Shown piece after piece: positions 13,045 to 24,809 of a stretch of 64,000 nt of DNA (positions are counted from its first letter, which is position 1; each line of letters starts with the position of its first letter). The stretch is from Erpobdella octoculata. Its lineage: Eukaryota > Annelida > Clitellata > Hirudinida > Erpobdellidae. The DNA lies in assembly GCA_963978895.1 (NCBI GenBank), contig OZ022239.1, forward strand, positions 32,172,973 to 32,236,972, in the 5' to 3' direction. Below the pieces are notes generated by a model. That model did no database searches and was not told the origin of the DNA. It saw nothing but the letters and a program-made list of their open reading frames with translations. A program made the position numbers and the translations under genes.

Positions 13045-14205
13045 TTGGCAATTTCCTTGTTTTGTTATTCTACCCGTGATGCGCTTCTTCATTACGCTCA
13101 GCATGAAAACAAGCCATGGCATGGTACAGCAGCTTTCATCACACTTGTCATAAAAATGTGGAATGTCATGAATGTCAAAACGTCTTCAAAGGGCAAGAAC
13201 AAACTCGACGTTACGATGGATCCGGTGAGATCATCAGCAGACTGGAAGTTGCATTTCCTTGATGAATGTTCTGATTTTATGAAGAGATGGAGAGAGTCCA
13301 AAAATCCTGGTTTGAGTAAAGAAACGTTTTTTGCCATGCAACACACCTGCAAAGCACTGACAGAATGTGCTCGTTACTTGCTGGATCGTCGAGCGTTCAA
13401 CTACGTTCTTCTCGGGCATCTACAGTCTGATGGCATCGAATCACGTTTTGGTTGGCTTCGCCAGCTTTCTGGTGCTTGCTATTTAATTTCTGTAAAGCAG
13501 GTCCTTGACAGCAGCAGGAAGATTCGGGCTATGTCATTGCTGAAGTTCTCTGGACTGACTTTGGCTGATATAGACAATGCCGGAAAAGGACCTAATGTTA
13601 AACAAGCTCAATCATCTCTCTGTGATCTTGCTGATTCAATTGCTAAGTCATTGCCCAACACCACACAACCGTCATCAAATGACTTGAATATCATATTTTA
13701 TGTCAGCGGCTATATTGCAAAATCAATCATTAATTCAACAAAATGCAAGTCTTGTCAAGAAGTCCTTGTCAGTCCTGAGCCCCTGGAACCATTGCAGTTT
13801 GAAGGTAGTGGTGATTACACTGCTTCAGCATTTTTTGACTCTATAAACCGTGGAGGCCTGACACGACCATCAGAGTACGCTTTCACTTTATGCATACACT
13901 GCTGGAAAGTCTTTGAAGAAATCAAGGCATCACCAGAACTGGCAAAAATATTTCTGTCATCTTCGAGTCACAGAGAACTTTTCAGCAAAATAATTGATTG
14001 CACGCCTTTGAATCTTGACTCAGAGCTGGAAACATACGATTGTTACTGTTTTAATAACCACAATGTTAAGAAATTGATTGTGCAGCGTTTTTTCAACTGT
14101 CTGGCAAAAAATTTGGCAAAAGAAATGACTAATAAATCGCTTCAGGCTGGACAATTTGTATCAACACAAAAGCAAAAAATTAAGAAACTTCAGAGTCTGA
14201 GATGA
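13045..14205 (+). pseudogene. P-element transposase, C-terminal part
   Basis: This frame overlaps the end of the preceding one in a different phase, so a frameshift separates the halves. It has no credible ATG at its start. Residues around 130-170 carry the family hallmark LLGHLQSDGIESRFGWLRQ, equivalent to the 'G-x-x-Q-x-D-x-x-E-x-x-F-G' block of THAP9/P-type transposases, which contains the last acidic residue of the RNase H-like core (Glu, present here). Further on are YVSGYIAKSI and a Cys-x2-Cys pair typical of the C-terminal region. An AATAAA lies downstream near 14328. The upstream catalytic aspartates are not found, so activity is unlikely. Confidence 0.85.
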
Positions 14206-14596
14206 AGGTGTAACAACAAAAATTTTTAATAACTTTGACTTTTTCACTAACAACTATAATTGTTATAATTTTAAATTCTTACATTTACTTTGTCTTTATT
14301 TTTATTATTTTTATGGTTTTTGGTTCAATAAAATACATGTGCTTTATCTCAAAACAGCCTTGTGTTTTTCACTCCATATAATTTATTTATAAATCAAACA
14401 TATAATGCGTATGTAAAGCATTGCGCAGCAATGGGACCAACTGGGTACAAGGCTATTATTGGCTCATCGTCCAGATGCTATTATATAGACGTCCATGATT
14501 TAGGAGTCCATGAATTCTAGATATCCATGGTGTGTACGGATGTTTCCATCCGCTTCTTAATTGTCATTATTATCGAACTCGACGTTAAATTTGTAA

Positions 14597-14861
14597 TATG
14601 GACCATGGACTCCTTAATAATAGCATGCTATTATTAAAGAGTCCATGTATGGACCATCATTCCTGTAGGTTATATTATAGATATTCGTTAAGTTTTCAAT
14701 GAGTTATGTATACCAATTACTCCTTTGTATGCGTGATTGTATCTATATTTGTCCGCGTGCAATGCACCATGGACTGCTATTGTATAGGAGTCCATGATTG
14801 GATCCTATATGTTTGCTGTGCGTCTTGCTCTAGACATGGACTTCTTAATATAAGAAGTCAT
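14597..14861. mobile_element. Three tiny palindromes built from P-type termini
   Basis: At 14604-14647 a near-perfect palindrome runs CATGGACTCCTTAATAATAG to its inverse and is flanked by TATGGACC on both sides (14597-14604 and 14648-14655). Two shorter ones follow: 14768-14796 (CATGGACT to AGTCCATG) and 14836-14861 (ATGGACTTCTTA to TAAGAAGTCAT). Their termini match those of the adjacent P-like element. They look like minimal elements or excision footprints in which both ends remain fused. Confidence 0.6.
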
Positions 14862-15213
14862 ACTTTAATCTCGATTGCGTGCATAATTGTCTACTTGCGG
14901 CATTCTATTTTGTATTTGCTTGTGAGTAAAATCTTTAGTGAATAAAGATATTGTTGACCGTCACAGTTTGTGCGGTGTCTTGTCTTATTCCTTCCAGGTA
15001 CGACAGGTTGACCGGTCCGATCGCCACGACAACGCTCAGTGGTGGCGTTGTACAAAATATACATTTTAAAAGAACCTGGTCGCAGCTTCACCCGGGGACG
15101 CCTTGGTCGGAGTAGTGACACATACAAATCCAAACTTCTAGATCAATCGGGATGAAATTTGACATGGAGCTAATACTCATTAGAGAATAAGTTTTGGACA
15201 AGTTTCATGGGGT
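14862..15213. other. No gene seen
   Basis: The segment 14950-15130 is clearly more GC-rich than its surroundings and could be a retroelement fragment, but I could not find paired ends or coding sequence. Confidence 0.4.
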
Positions 15214-15522
15214 TCCACGACAAAACGTTCACAGACAAAATGTTCAAAGACAAAATGTTCCCGACAAAACGTTCAAGACACAACGTTCACGACAAAATGT
15301 TCACGACAAAATGAACACCGACAGAACGTTCACAGACAAAATGTTCAACGACAAAATGTTCAACGACAAAATGTTCACGACAAAACGTTCACGACAAAAC
15401 GTTCACGAAAAATGTTCACGCACAAAATGTTCACAGACAAAATGTTCACAGACAAAATGCTCACAGACAAAATGTTCAACGACAAAACGTTCACGACAAA
15501 ACGTTCACGACAAAATGTTCAC
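15214..15522 (+). repeat. Minisatellite, unit about 12-15 bp
   Basis: About two dozen tandem copies of GACAAAATGTTCAC are present, with variants such as GACAAAACGTTCAC. The open frame of 128 codons across it is a by-product of the repeat. It lies about 160 bp inside the inner end of the right satellite arm. Confidence 0.9.
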
Positions 15523-15685
15523 ACTGAAAAATAAAAATTTTGTTTTCTTATGTCAAGATCGCTTGCAAACTAATTATTAAATCATTTTTAGTGATGTGTC
15601 TATTCACCATTTTATTTACCTAAGCAAAGTATATGTGCATGAAAGCATGAAACTAATACGTATTGGAACTAATTCAAATTGGATT

Positions 15686-18600
15686 TATTTGAAGATTTAT
15701 GGGGAGTTTTGTAAAACGACTAATTTGCGGAAATGCAAAAAAGATCGTCAAAACTCTATTAACTTACTCTAGCTTACTATTTTATATAAAAAGTGATGTA
15801 ATAGACCTAGAAACTGAATAATTCGAGCTTAAATTTTACAAAATTATTTTATTTGAAGATTTATAGGGAGTTTTGTAAAACGACAATTTGCGGAAATGCA
15901 AAAAAGTTGGTTGAGATCGTCAAAACTCTAATAACTCACTCTAAATATCTATTTTATTGAGAAAGAGATGAGATAGAACGAAAAACTGAATAATTCGAGC
16001 TTAAATTTTACAAAATTGTTTTATTTGAAGATTTATGGGGAGTTTTGTAAAACGACTAATTTGCGGAAATGCAAAAAGATCGTCAAACCTCTATTAACTT
16101 AGTCTAAATTACCATTTTTTATAAAAAGTGATGTAATAGACCTAAAAACTAAATAATTTGAGCTTAAACCTGACAAAAATTTATTATTTGAAGATTTATG
16201 GGGATTTTGTAAAACGACTAATTTGCGGAGACGCAAAAAAGATTGTCAAACCTCTGTTAACTCACTCTAACTTACTATTTTATATAAAAAGTGATGTAAT
16301 AGACCTAGAAACTGAATAATTTAAGCTTAAAATCAACAAAAATTTATTATTTGAAGATTTATGGGGAGTTTTGTAAAACGACTAATTTGCGGAAACGCCA
16401 AAAAGATCGTCAAACCTCTATTAACTTAGTCTAAATTACCATTTTTTATAAAAAGTGATGTAATAGACCTAAAAACTGAATAATTTGAGCTTAAACCTGA
16501 CAAAAAATTATTTTTTGAAGATTTATGGGGAGTTTTGTAAAACGACTAATTTGCGGAAACACTAAAAAGATCGTCAAAACTCTATTAACTTACTTTAACT
16601 CATTATTTTATATAAAAAGTGATGTAATAGATCTAGAAACTAAATAATTTAAGCTTAAAATCAACAAAAATTCATTATTTCAATATTTATAGGGAGTTTT
16701 GTAAAACGACTAATTTGCGGAAACGCAAAAAAGATTGTCAAACCTCTATTAACTTACTCTAACTCATTATTTTATATAAAAAGTGATGTAATAGATCTAG
16801 AAACTAAATAATTTAAGCTTGAAATCAACAAAAATTCATTATTTCAATATTTATAGGGAGTTTTGTAAAACGACTAATTTGCGGAAACGCAAAAAAGATC
16901 GTCATAACTCTATTAACTTAGTCTAAATTACCATTTTATATAAAAAGTGATGTAATAGACCTGGAAACTGAATAATTTAAGCTTAAAATCAACAAAAATT
17001 CATTATTTCAATATTTATAGGGAGTTTTGTAAAACGACTAATTTGCGGAAACGCAAAAAAGATCGTCAAAACTCTATTAACTTAGTCTAAATTACCATTT
17101 TTTATAAAAAGTGATGTAATAGACCTAAAAACTGAATAATTTGAGCTTAAACCTGACAAAAAATTATTTTTTGAAGATTTATGGGGAGTTTTGTAAAACG
17201 ACTAATTTGCGGAAACACTAAAAAGATCGTCAAAACTCTATTAACTTACTTTAACTCATTATTTTATATAAAAAGTGATGTAATAGATCTAGAAACTAAA
17301 TAATTTAAGCTTAAAATCAACAAAAATTCATTATTTCAATATTTATAGGGAGTTTTGTAAAACGACTAATTTGCGGAAACGCAAAAAAGATTGTCAAACC
17401 TCTATTAACTTACTCTAACTCATTATTTTATATAAAAAGTGATGTAATAGATCTAGAAACTAAATAATTTAAGCTTGAAATCAACAAAAATTCATTATTT
17501 CAATATTTATAGGGAGTTTTGTAAAACGACTAATTTGCGGAAACGCAAAAAAGATCGTCATAACTCTATTAACTTAGTCTAAATTACCATTTTATATAAA
17601 AAGTGATGTAATAGACCTGGAAACTGAATAATTTAAGCTTAAAATCAACAAAAATTCATTATTTCAATATTTATAGGGAGTTTTGTAAAACGACTAATTT
17701 GCGGAAACGCAAAAAAGATCGTCAAAACTCTATTAACTTAGTCTAAATTACCATTTTTTATAAAAAGTGATGTAATAGACCTAAAAACTGAATAATTTGA
17801 GCTTAAACCTGATAAAAATTTATTATTTGAAGATTTATGGGGAGTTTTGTAAAACGACTAATTTGCGGAAACGCAAAAAAGATTGTCAAACCTCTATTAA
17901 CTTACTCTAACTCATTATTTTATATAAAAAGTGATGTAATAGATCTAGAAACTAAATAATTTAAGCTTGAAATCAACAAAAATTCATTATTTCAATATTT
18001 ATAGGGAGTTTTGTAAAACGACTAATTTGCGGAAACGCAAAAAAGATCGTCAAAACTCTATTAACTTAGTCTAAATTACCATTTTATATAAAAAGTGATG
18101 TAATAGACCTGGAAACTAAATAATTTAAGCTTAAAATCAACAAAAATTCATTATTTCAATATTTATAGGGAGTTTTGTAAAACGACTAATTTGCGGAAAC
18201 GCAAAAAGATCGTCAAAACTCTATTAACTTAGTCTAAATTACCATTTTATATAAAAAGTGATGTAATAGACCTGGAAACTGAATAATTTGAGCTTAAAAT
18301 CAACAAAAATTCATTATTTCAATATTTATAGGGAGTTTTGTAAAACGACTAATTTGCGGAAACGCAAAAAAGATCGTCAAAACTCTATTAACTTAGTCTA
18401 AATTACCATTTTTTATAAAAAGTGATGTAATAGACCTAAAAACTGAATAATTTGAGCTTAAACCTGACAAAATTTTATTATTTGAAGATTTATGGGGCGT
18501 TTTGTAAAACGACTAATTTGCGGAAACGCAAAAAAGATTGTCAAACCTCTATTAACTTACTCTAACTTACTATTTTATATAAAAAGTGATGTAATAGACC

Positions 18601-21600
18601 TAGAAACTGAATAGTTTAAGCTTAAAATCAACAAAAATTCATTATTTCAATATTTATAGGGAGTTTTGTAAAACGACTAATTTGGGCAAACGCAAAAAAG
18701 ATCGTCATAACTCTATTAACTTAGTCTAAATTACCATTTTATATAAAAAGTGATGTAATAGACCTGGAAACTGAATAATTTGAGCTTAAAATCAACAAAA
18801 ATTCATTATTTCAATATTTATAGGGAGTTTTGTAAAACGACTAATTTGCGGAAACGCAAAAAAGATCGTCAAAACTCTATTAACTTAGTCTAAATTACCA
18901 TTTTTTATAAAAAGTGATGTAATAGACCTAAAAACTGAATAATTTGAGCTTAAACCTGATAAAAATTTATTATTTGAAGATTTATGGGGAGTTTTGTAAA
19001 ACGACTAATTTGCGGAAACGCAAAAAAGATTGTCAAACCTCTATTAACTTACTCTAACTCATTATTTTATATAAAAAGTGATGTAATAGATCTAGAAACT
19101 AAATAATTTAAGCTTGAAATCAACAAAAATTCATTATTTCAATATTTATAGGGAGTTTTGTAAAACGACTAATTTGCGGAAACGCAAAAAAGATCGTCAA
19201 AACTCTATTAACTTAGTCTAAATTACCATTTTATATAAAAAGTGATGTAATAGACCTGGAAACTGAATAATTTAAGCTTAAAATCAACAAAAATTCATTA
19301 TTTCAATATTTATAGTGAGTTTTGTAAAACGACTAATTTGCGGAAACGCAAAAAGATCGTCAAAACTCTATTAACTTAGTCTAAATTACCATTTTATATA
19401 AAAAGTGATGTAATAGACCTAAAAACTGAATAATTTGAGCTTAAACCTGACAAAATTTTATTATTTGAAGATTTATGGGGCGTTTTGTAAAACGACTAAT
19501 TTGCGGAAACGCAAAAAAGATTGTCAAACCTCTATTAACTTACTCTAACTTACTATTTTATATAAAAAGTGATGTAATAGACCTAGAAACTGAATAGTTT
19601 AAGCTTAAAATCAACAAAAATTTATTATTTGAAGATTTATGGGGAGTTTTGTAAAACGACTAATTTGCGGAAACGCAAAAAAGATCGTCAAACCTCTATT
19701 AACTTAGTCTAAATTACCATTTTTTATAAAAAGTGATGTAATAGACCTAAAAACTAAATAATTTGAGCTTAAACCTGACAAAAATTTATTATTTGAAGAT
19801 TTATGGGGAGTTTTGTAAAATGACGATTTTGCGGAAATGCAAAAAAGTTGGTTGAGATCGTCAAAACTCTAATAACTCACTCTAACTATCTATTTTATTG
19901 AGGAAGAGATGAGATTAAACGGAAAACTGAATAATTCGAGCTTAAATTTTACAAAATTATTTTATTTGAAGATTTATGGGGAGTTTTGTAAAACGACTAA
20001 TTTGCGGAAATGCAAAAAAGATCGTCAAAACTCTATTAACTTACTCTAACTTACTATTTTATATAAAAAGTGATGTAATAGACTTAGAAACTGAATAATT
20101 TGAGCTTAAACCTGACAAAAATGTATTATTTCATGATTTATAGGGAATTTTGTAAAATGACGATTTTGCGGAAATGCAAAAAAGTTGGTTGAGATCGTCA
20201 AAACTCTAATAACTCACTCTAACTATCTATTTTATTGAGAAAGAGATGAGATAAAACGGAAAACTGAATAATTCGAGCTTAAATTTTACAAAATTATTTT
20301 ATTTGAAGATTTATGGGGAGTTTTGTAAAACGACTAATTTGCGGAAATGCAAAAAAGTTCGTCAAAACTCTATTAACTTACTCTAACTTACTGTTTTATA
20401 TAAAAAGTGATGTAATAGACCTAGAAACTGAATAATTCGAGCTTAAATTTTACAAAATTATTTTATTTGAAGATTTCTGGGGAGTTTTGTAAAACGACTA
20501 ATTTGCGGAAATGCAAAAAAGATCGTCAAAACTCTATTAACTTACTCTAACTTACTATTTTATATAAAAAGTGATGTAATAGACCTAGAAACTGAATAAT
20601 TTAAGCGTAATGTCAACAAAAGGTTATTATTTCAAGATTTATGGGGAGTTTTGTAAAACGACTAATTTGCGGAAACGCAAAAAAGATCGTCAAACCTCTA
20701 TTAACTTACTCTAACTTACTATTTTATATAAAAAGTAATGTAATAGACTTAGAAACTGAATAATTTACACGTTAAATCAACAAAAATTTATTATTTCAAG
20801 ATTTATGGGGAGTTTTGTAAAACGACTAATTTGCGGAAACGCAAAAAAGATCGTCAAAACACTCAGAACTTTCTCTAACTTTCTATTTCATATAAAAAGT
20901 AATGTAATAGACTTAGAAACTAAATAATTGGAAGTTAAACTTGACAAAAATGTATTATTTAAAGATTTATAGTGCGTTTTGTAAAACGACGAATTTGCGG
21001 AAGTGCAAAAAAGTTAGTTGAGATCGACAAAACTCTAATAACTCACTCTAACTAACTGTTTAATTGAAAAAGAGATGAATTATGTCTAAAAACTGAATAA
21101 TTCGAGCTTAAATTTTCCAAAAATATTATATTTAAAGATTTATGGGGAGTTTTGTAAAGCGACATATTTGCAGATACAAAAACTTTGATTTCAATAAAAT
21201 AGTTTGAAACTGTTTCTTATTGCAATTTTATTATTTTTTTCTTGTTATATATGTAATAGGCTTTTTGTTAATTTGTACATTTATTTTTTATTACATCTAT
21301 TTATGCGAAAGATTTATTTTATCTGAAACTGTTTTCGATTGTGCATACATTATATTTATATGCATAAGTAGCACTTCTAGGACCGCCCATTGCTGGCAGC
21401 TGCGTATGCATAATGATGTTTATTTTCCGCTTTTTGCACTTCCGCGTTTTGTATTAACTCTAACTTACTCTTACTTAATATTTTATATAAAAAGTTATGT
21501 AATAGATTTAGAAACTGAATAATTCAAGCCTAAATCTAACAAAAATGTATTATTTCAAGATTTATAGGGAGTTTTGTAAAATGACGATTTTGCGGAAATG

Positions 21601-22414
21601 CAAAAAAGTTGGTTGAGATCGTCAAAACTCTAATACCTCGCTCTAACTATCTATTTTATTGAGAAATAGATGAGATAAAACAGAAAACTGAATAATTCGA
21701 GCTTAAATTTTACCAAATTATTTTATTTGAAGATTCATAGGGAGCCCTTGTAAAACGACGAATTTGCAGAAATGCAAAAAAGATCGTCAAAACTTTATTA
21801 ACTTACTTTAACTTACTATTTTATATAAAAAGTGATGTAATAGACCTAGAAACTGAGTAGTTAGAGCTTAAACCTGACAAAAATGTATTATTTCAAGATT
21901 TACAGGGAGTTTTGTAAAATGACGATCTTGCGGAAATGCAAAAAATTTGGTTGAGATCGTCAAAACTCACTCTATTTAATTGAGAAAAAATGAAATAAAC
22001 CTAAAACATGAATAATTCAAGCTTAAGTTTCACAAAAATATTATATTTGAAGATTTATAGGGAATTTTGTAAAAAAGAAATGCAAAAAAAGATCGTCAAA
22101 CACTCAGAACTCACTCTAACTTACTATTTTATATAAAAAGTAATGTAATAGACCTAGAAAATGAATAATTTGAGCTTAAACCTGACAAAAATAAATTATT
22201 TCAAGATTTATAGGGAATTTTGTAAAATGACGAATTTGCGGAAATGCAAAAAAGTTGGATGAGATCGTCAAAACTCTAATAACTCACTCAAACTATCTAT
22301 TTTTTTAAGAAAGAGATGAGATAACGCGAAAAACTGAATAATTCGAGATTAAATTTCACAAAATTATTATATTTGAAGAATTATGGGGAGTTTTGTAAAA
22401 CGACATATTTGCGG
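15686..22414 (+). repeat. Right satellite arm, about 164-bp monomers
   Basis: About 40 monomers of the left-arm satellite lie in the reverse orientation, marked by TTTTGTAAAACGAC and TTTGCGGAAATGCAAAA. The outer part (about 19800-20600) is nearly identical to the inverse of 4880-5580. The inner part (16000-19700) has its own variants (GGAAACGCAAAAAAGAT) and higher-order duplications: one variant block recurs at 16501 and 17157 (656 bp, four monomers), another at 18466 and 19449 (983 bp, six), and another at 17811 and 18958 (1147 bp, seven). Confidence 0.9.
21175..21453 (+). repeat. Internal copy of the fold-back terminal segment
   Basis: It matches 22415-22702 closely but stops at GCGTTTTGTATT, lacking the outermost GGTNGCGACTAAA bases, and satellite resumes at once. 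The right arm therefore holds a second, end-deleted terminus about 1.2 kb inside the true one. Confidence 0.8.
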
Positions 22415-22706
22415 ATACAAAAACTTTGATTTCAGTAAAAGAGTTTGAAACTGCTTCATATTGCCATTTTACTATTTTTTTTGTTATATATGTAATAGGC
22501 TTTTTGTTAATTTGTACATTTATTTTTTATTACATTTATTTATGTGAAAGATTTATTTTATCTGAAATTGTTTTCGGTTGTGCATACATTATATTTATAG
22601 GCATAAGTAGCACTTCTAGTACCGCCCCTTGCTGGCAGCTGCGTATGCATAATGATGTTTATTTTCCGCTTTTTGCACTTCCGCGTTTTGTATTTTAGTC
22701 GCAACC
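22415..22706 (+). repeat. Right terminal segment of the fold-back element
   Basis: This is the inverse of 1571-1880 and ends GTATTTTAGTCGCAACC at 22706, followed immediately by the duplicated AATAAGAAC. Confidence 0.8.
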
Positions 22707-22715
22707 AATAAGAAC

Positions 22716-23440
22716 AAATGTGCTAGGATTGCAATGTTAACGTGATTTTAAAACATAATTTTATGTCTATGGTCTCGATGACAAAGCAAAAATTTCTTTG
22801 AGATCCGTTCCGCTTCAACATTTTTGTTTTTCGATCGGCTTTTCCGAATTAAAAGCTTTTGTTGATAATTTATTATCCCCGTAGATCCTGAGGAAGTTTT
22901 AGATAAATTTGCAAAATTGTATTGTAATATTTATTTATATTCCCGCTAATTATAACAATGATTTTGCAAATACAATTAAAGTAATTAAAGACCACAAATC
23001 TATGTTAAAGACTGTTTTTACAACTTTCATATGTTTTTTGTTGAAAGCTTTCTTAGTTGTACACTTGAATTTAGATTTGAAATAATTTTGCAGACTTGAA
23101 TATAAATGATAATTTAATAAAAAATAGATTAAAAATAAAAAATTTCAACCCCCAAAATTAATTTCTAATACGGCCCTGATCCTAGATACCATATTTTCGA
23201 ACCCTATTGGCTTCCGTTGCCTGCAGCTTGTTTGTTCTACTTACTCCACTGTTATTAAAACACATAAACTCTGGTTTAATTCAGTTCAATCTCATTCTTC
23301 TTTGCTCTAAAGCAAACCTCCATTCTTCCAATATCTTCTCTACTTGCTTTTTGTTTTTCTCACATTGCAATATTGTTTATTTCATTAAAAAATAGAATCA
23401 TCAAGAAACGGTTAGCTACTATGGAAATGTTCAAGTCCTG
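22716..23440. other. No gene seen
   Basis: This is AT-rich single-copy-looking sequence. A hAT-like end (CTAATACGGCCCTG) lies at about 23167-23176. Confidence 0.5.
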
Positions 23441-23466
23441 TAAAATTTTCAGTGTCTTGGTCCTGT

Positions 23467-23885
23467 ATTTTTACAAACTTTTATTTAGGTTACAATCTCT
23501 GTTTGTGTGTATGTGTGTGTGTCTTTCTCTGTACGCAAATCTTGCAAGTAAAATTTAACCAGCTTTTTGACTAGCTAGGAAGCTGAAACGTTCAGCATAG
23601 CTTTATATTGGATGACAATACATGATTTAATTAAAACAAGTAAAGGAAAAAACGAGTTTTTTTAACACAAACTTTAATTTCAAATACACCAGATTTAGAA
23701 ATATGAAAGATGTTCAAATTAAGTTTTTTTTAATTGAATTTATATTGTCATCCAATATAAAACTATGCTGAAAGTTTCAGCTCTCTAGCTAGTCAAAAAG
23801 CTGGTTAAATTTTACTTGCAAGATTTGTGTACAGAGAAAGCCACACTCACACACAAACAGAGATTGTAACCTAAATAAAAGTTTG
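23467..23885. mobile_element. Palindromic MITE-like element
   Basis: Two arms of about 150 bp, 23467-23632 and 23738-23885, are inverted copies that include TTTATTTAGGTTACAATCTC, GCAAGTAAAATTTAACCAGC and ATTGGATGACAATA-type sequence. About 105 bp separate them. An outer pair (TTTCAAATACAC at 23684 against its inverse near 23930) hints at a second layer. No protein is encoded. Confidence 0.75.
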
Positions 23886-24809
23886 AAAAACATTTAATTT
23901 GAACATTTTTTGTATTTCTTAATCGAGTGTATTTGAAATCAAAGTTTTGTTGAAAAAATCGTTTTTCGTTTACTTGTTCACAATTGTGTTACATTCTCTG
24001 ATAGAAAAAAAATTGAAAAAAATTTGAACCCCCCCCCCCCCAAAACAATTTCTAAATACGGCCCTGGAGGGAGGGGTGGGAAAATGCATCCCCCACCAGA
24101 GTATCAATTAAACTTTTTGGGTATAATGTTTGGTTTTTGGAAAAATTATCGTAGCTTTTTTGAGAAGAGAAAGTAGAAGTCTTTGAAAAAATTTTGGAAA
24201 AATACCTTTGACTACCCCTCATCTCTTTTTCAAAGAGAATGTGAAAAATTTCTGAAGTGCGTTCCTACCAGGAATTTCTGAATCCGCCACTGGGAACAAT
24301 GAATATATTCTACAGGATTAGTAAAAAAATGGCTTCAAAATGGGGTGGATAGAATTTTTGGTTATTTTTGTGTAATAATTAATAATAACTTTGATGTAGA
24401 CAGCTGTGACGGAATCAACATTGTATCAATATCACTAATAAGGTAAAGTTACACAAGTTTGCTGATTGTATTTTGGCACCGAAAATAGCTATAATTTGGA
24501 CCAACGTTGATCAGAGCCGACCTTAGATACTATGCGGCCTATGCTACCGCACAGGGCCGCCAAATTTAGGGGCCGCCATTTGCTCCATACAACAATAATT
24601 TGTCTAACAAGTGCAAAGTTGCAAACTCACTCACTCGACGTGACTTGAGTCACTTGCCAATATTCAATATTCTTATAATTTATTTTATATCATCTATGAT
24701 CTACATTTCTATGGTTGCTCAGCTTGTAGAATTTGTCGTCATAACTGCGTCAGCGTCATTTTTATTTTTTTACGTTGTCAAACTTGTCGTTGTAATTTCT
24801 TTGTAAATG

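Larger units (their letters stand above)
11656..14497 (+). mobile_element. P-type element with THAP transposase remnant
   Basis: The inverted termini ATGGACGTCTATATAATAGC (left, 11657 on) and its partner (14477-14496) extend into GGACAATGAGCCAA against GGACGATGAGCCAA, and further to a shared ACCCAGTTGGTCCC (left 11717-11731). ATTTAGG borders both sides (11649-11655 and 14498-14504), so the insertion point is inside the terminal repeat of the surrounding P-like element. The 2.8-kb body carries the two open frames described below. Confidence 0.85.
9870..14512. mobile_element. P-superfamily-like element carrying a nested relative
   Basis: The left terminus CATGGACTCCTAAAT is repeated inverted at 14498-14512, and AATTCTAG flanks both ends (9862-9869 and 14513-14520), an 8-bp duplication as made by P elements. 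The left inverted repeat continues as AAAAGCTATCTGGACAC, and its partner lies at 11625-11655, just left of the nested element. So 9870-11655 plus the stub at 14498-14512 is one element of about 1.8 kb, split by the insertion at 11656-14497. The stretch 9906-11624 shows no recognisable transposase. Confidence 0.75.
1571..22706. mobile_element. Candidate giant fold-back transposon with satellite arms
   Basis: The left end reads GGTAGCGACTAAAATAC and the right end, reverse-complemented, reads GGTTGCGACTAAAATAC; the match continues for about 300 bp. The ends are flanked by AATAAGAAC at 1562-1570 and again at 22707-22715, a perfect 9-bp direct repeat. Inside the termini are two tandem arrays of the same satellite in opposite orientation (about 4.0 kb on the left, 7.0 kb on the right) around a centre of about 10 kb filled with nested elements. 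Fold-back (Foldback, Galileo) and some Mutator-like elements have long terminal repeats built of tandem units, and a 9-bp duplication is typical of Mutator-like elements, so the superfamily is left open. The alternative is two unrelated inverted satellite arrays, but the flanking duplication argues against it. Confidence 0.7.

Noticed and set aside
14531..15130. Possible solo LTR ending near the GC-rich segment
   Set aside because: No paired LTR, primer-binding site or target duplication could be found.
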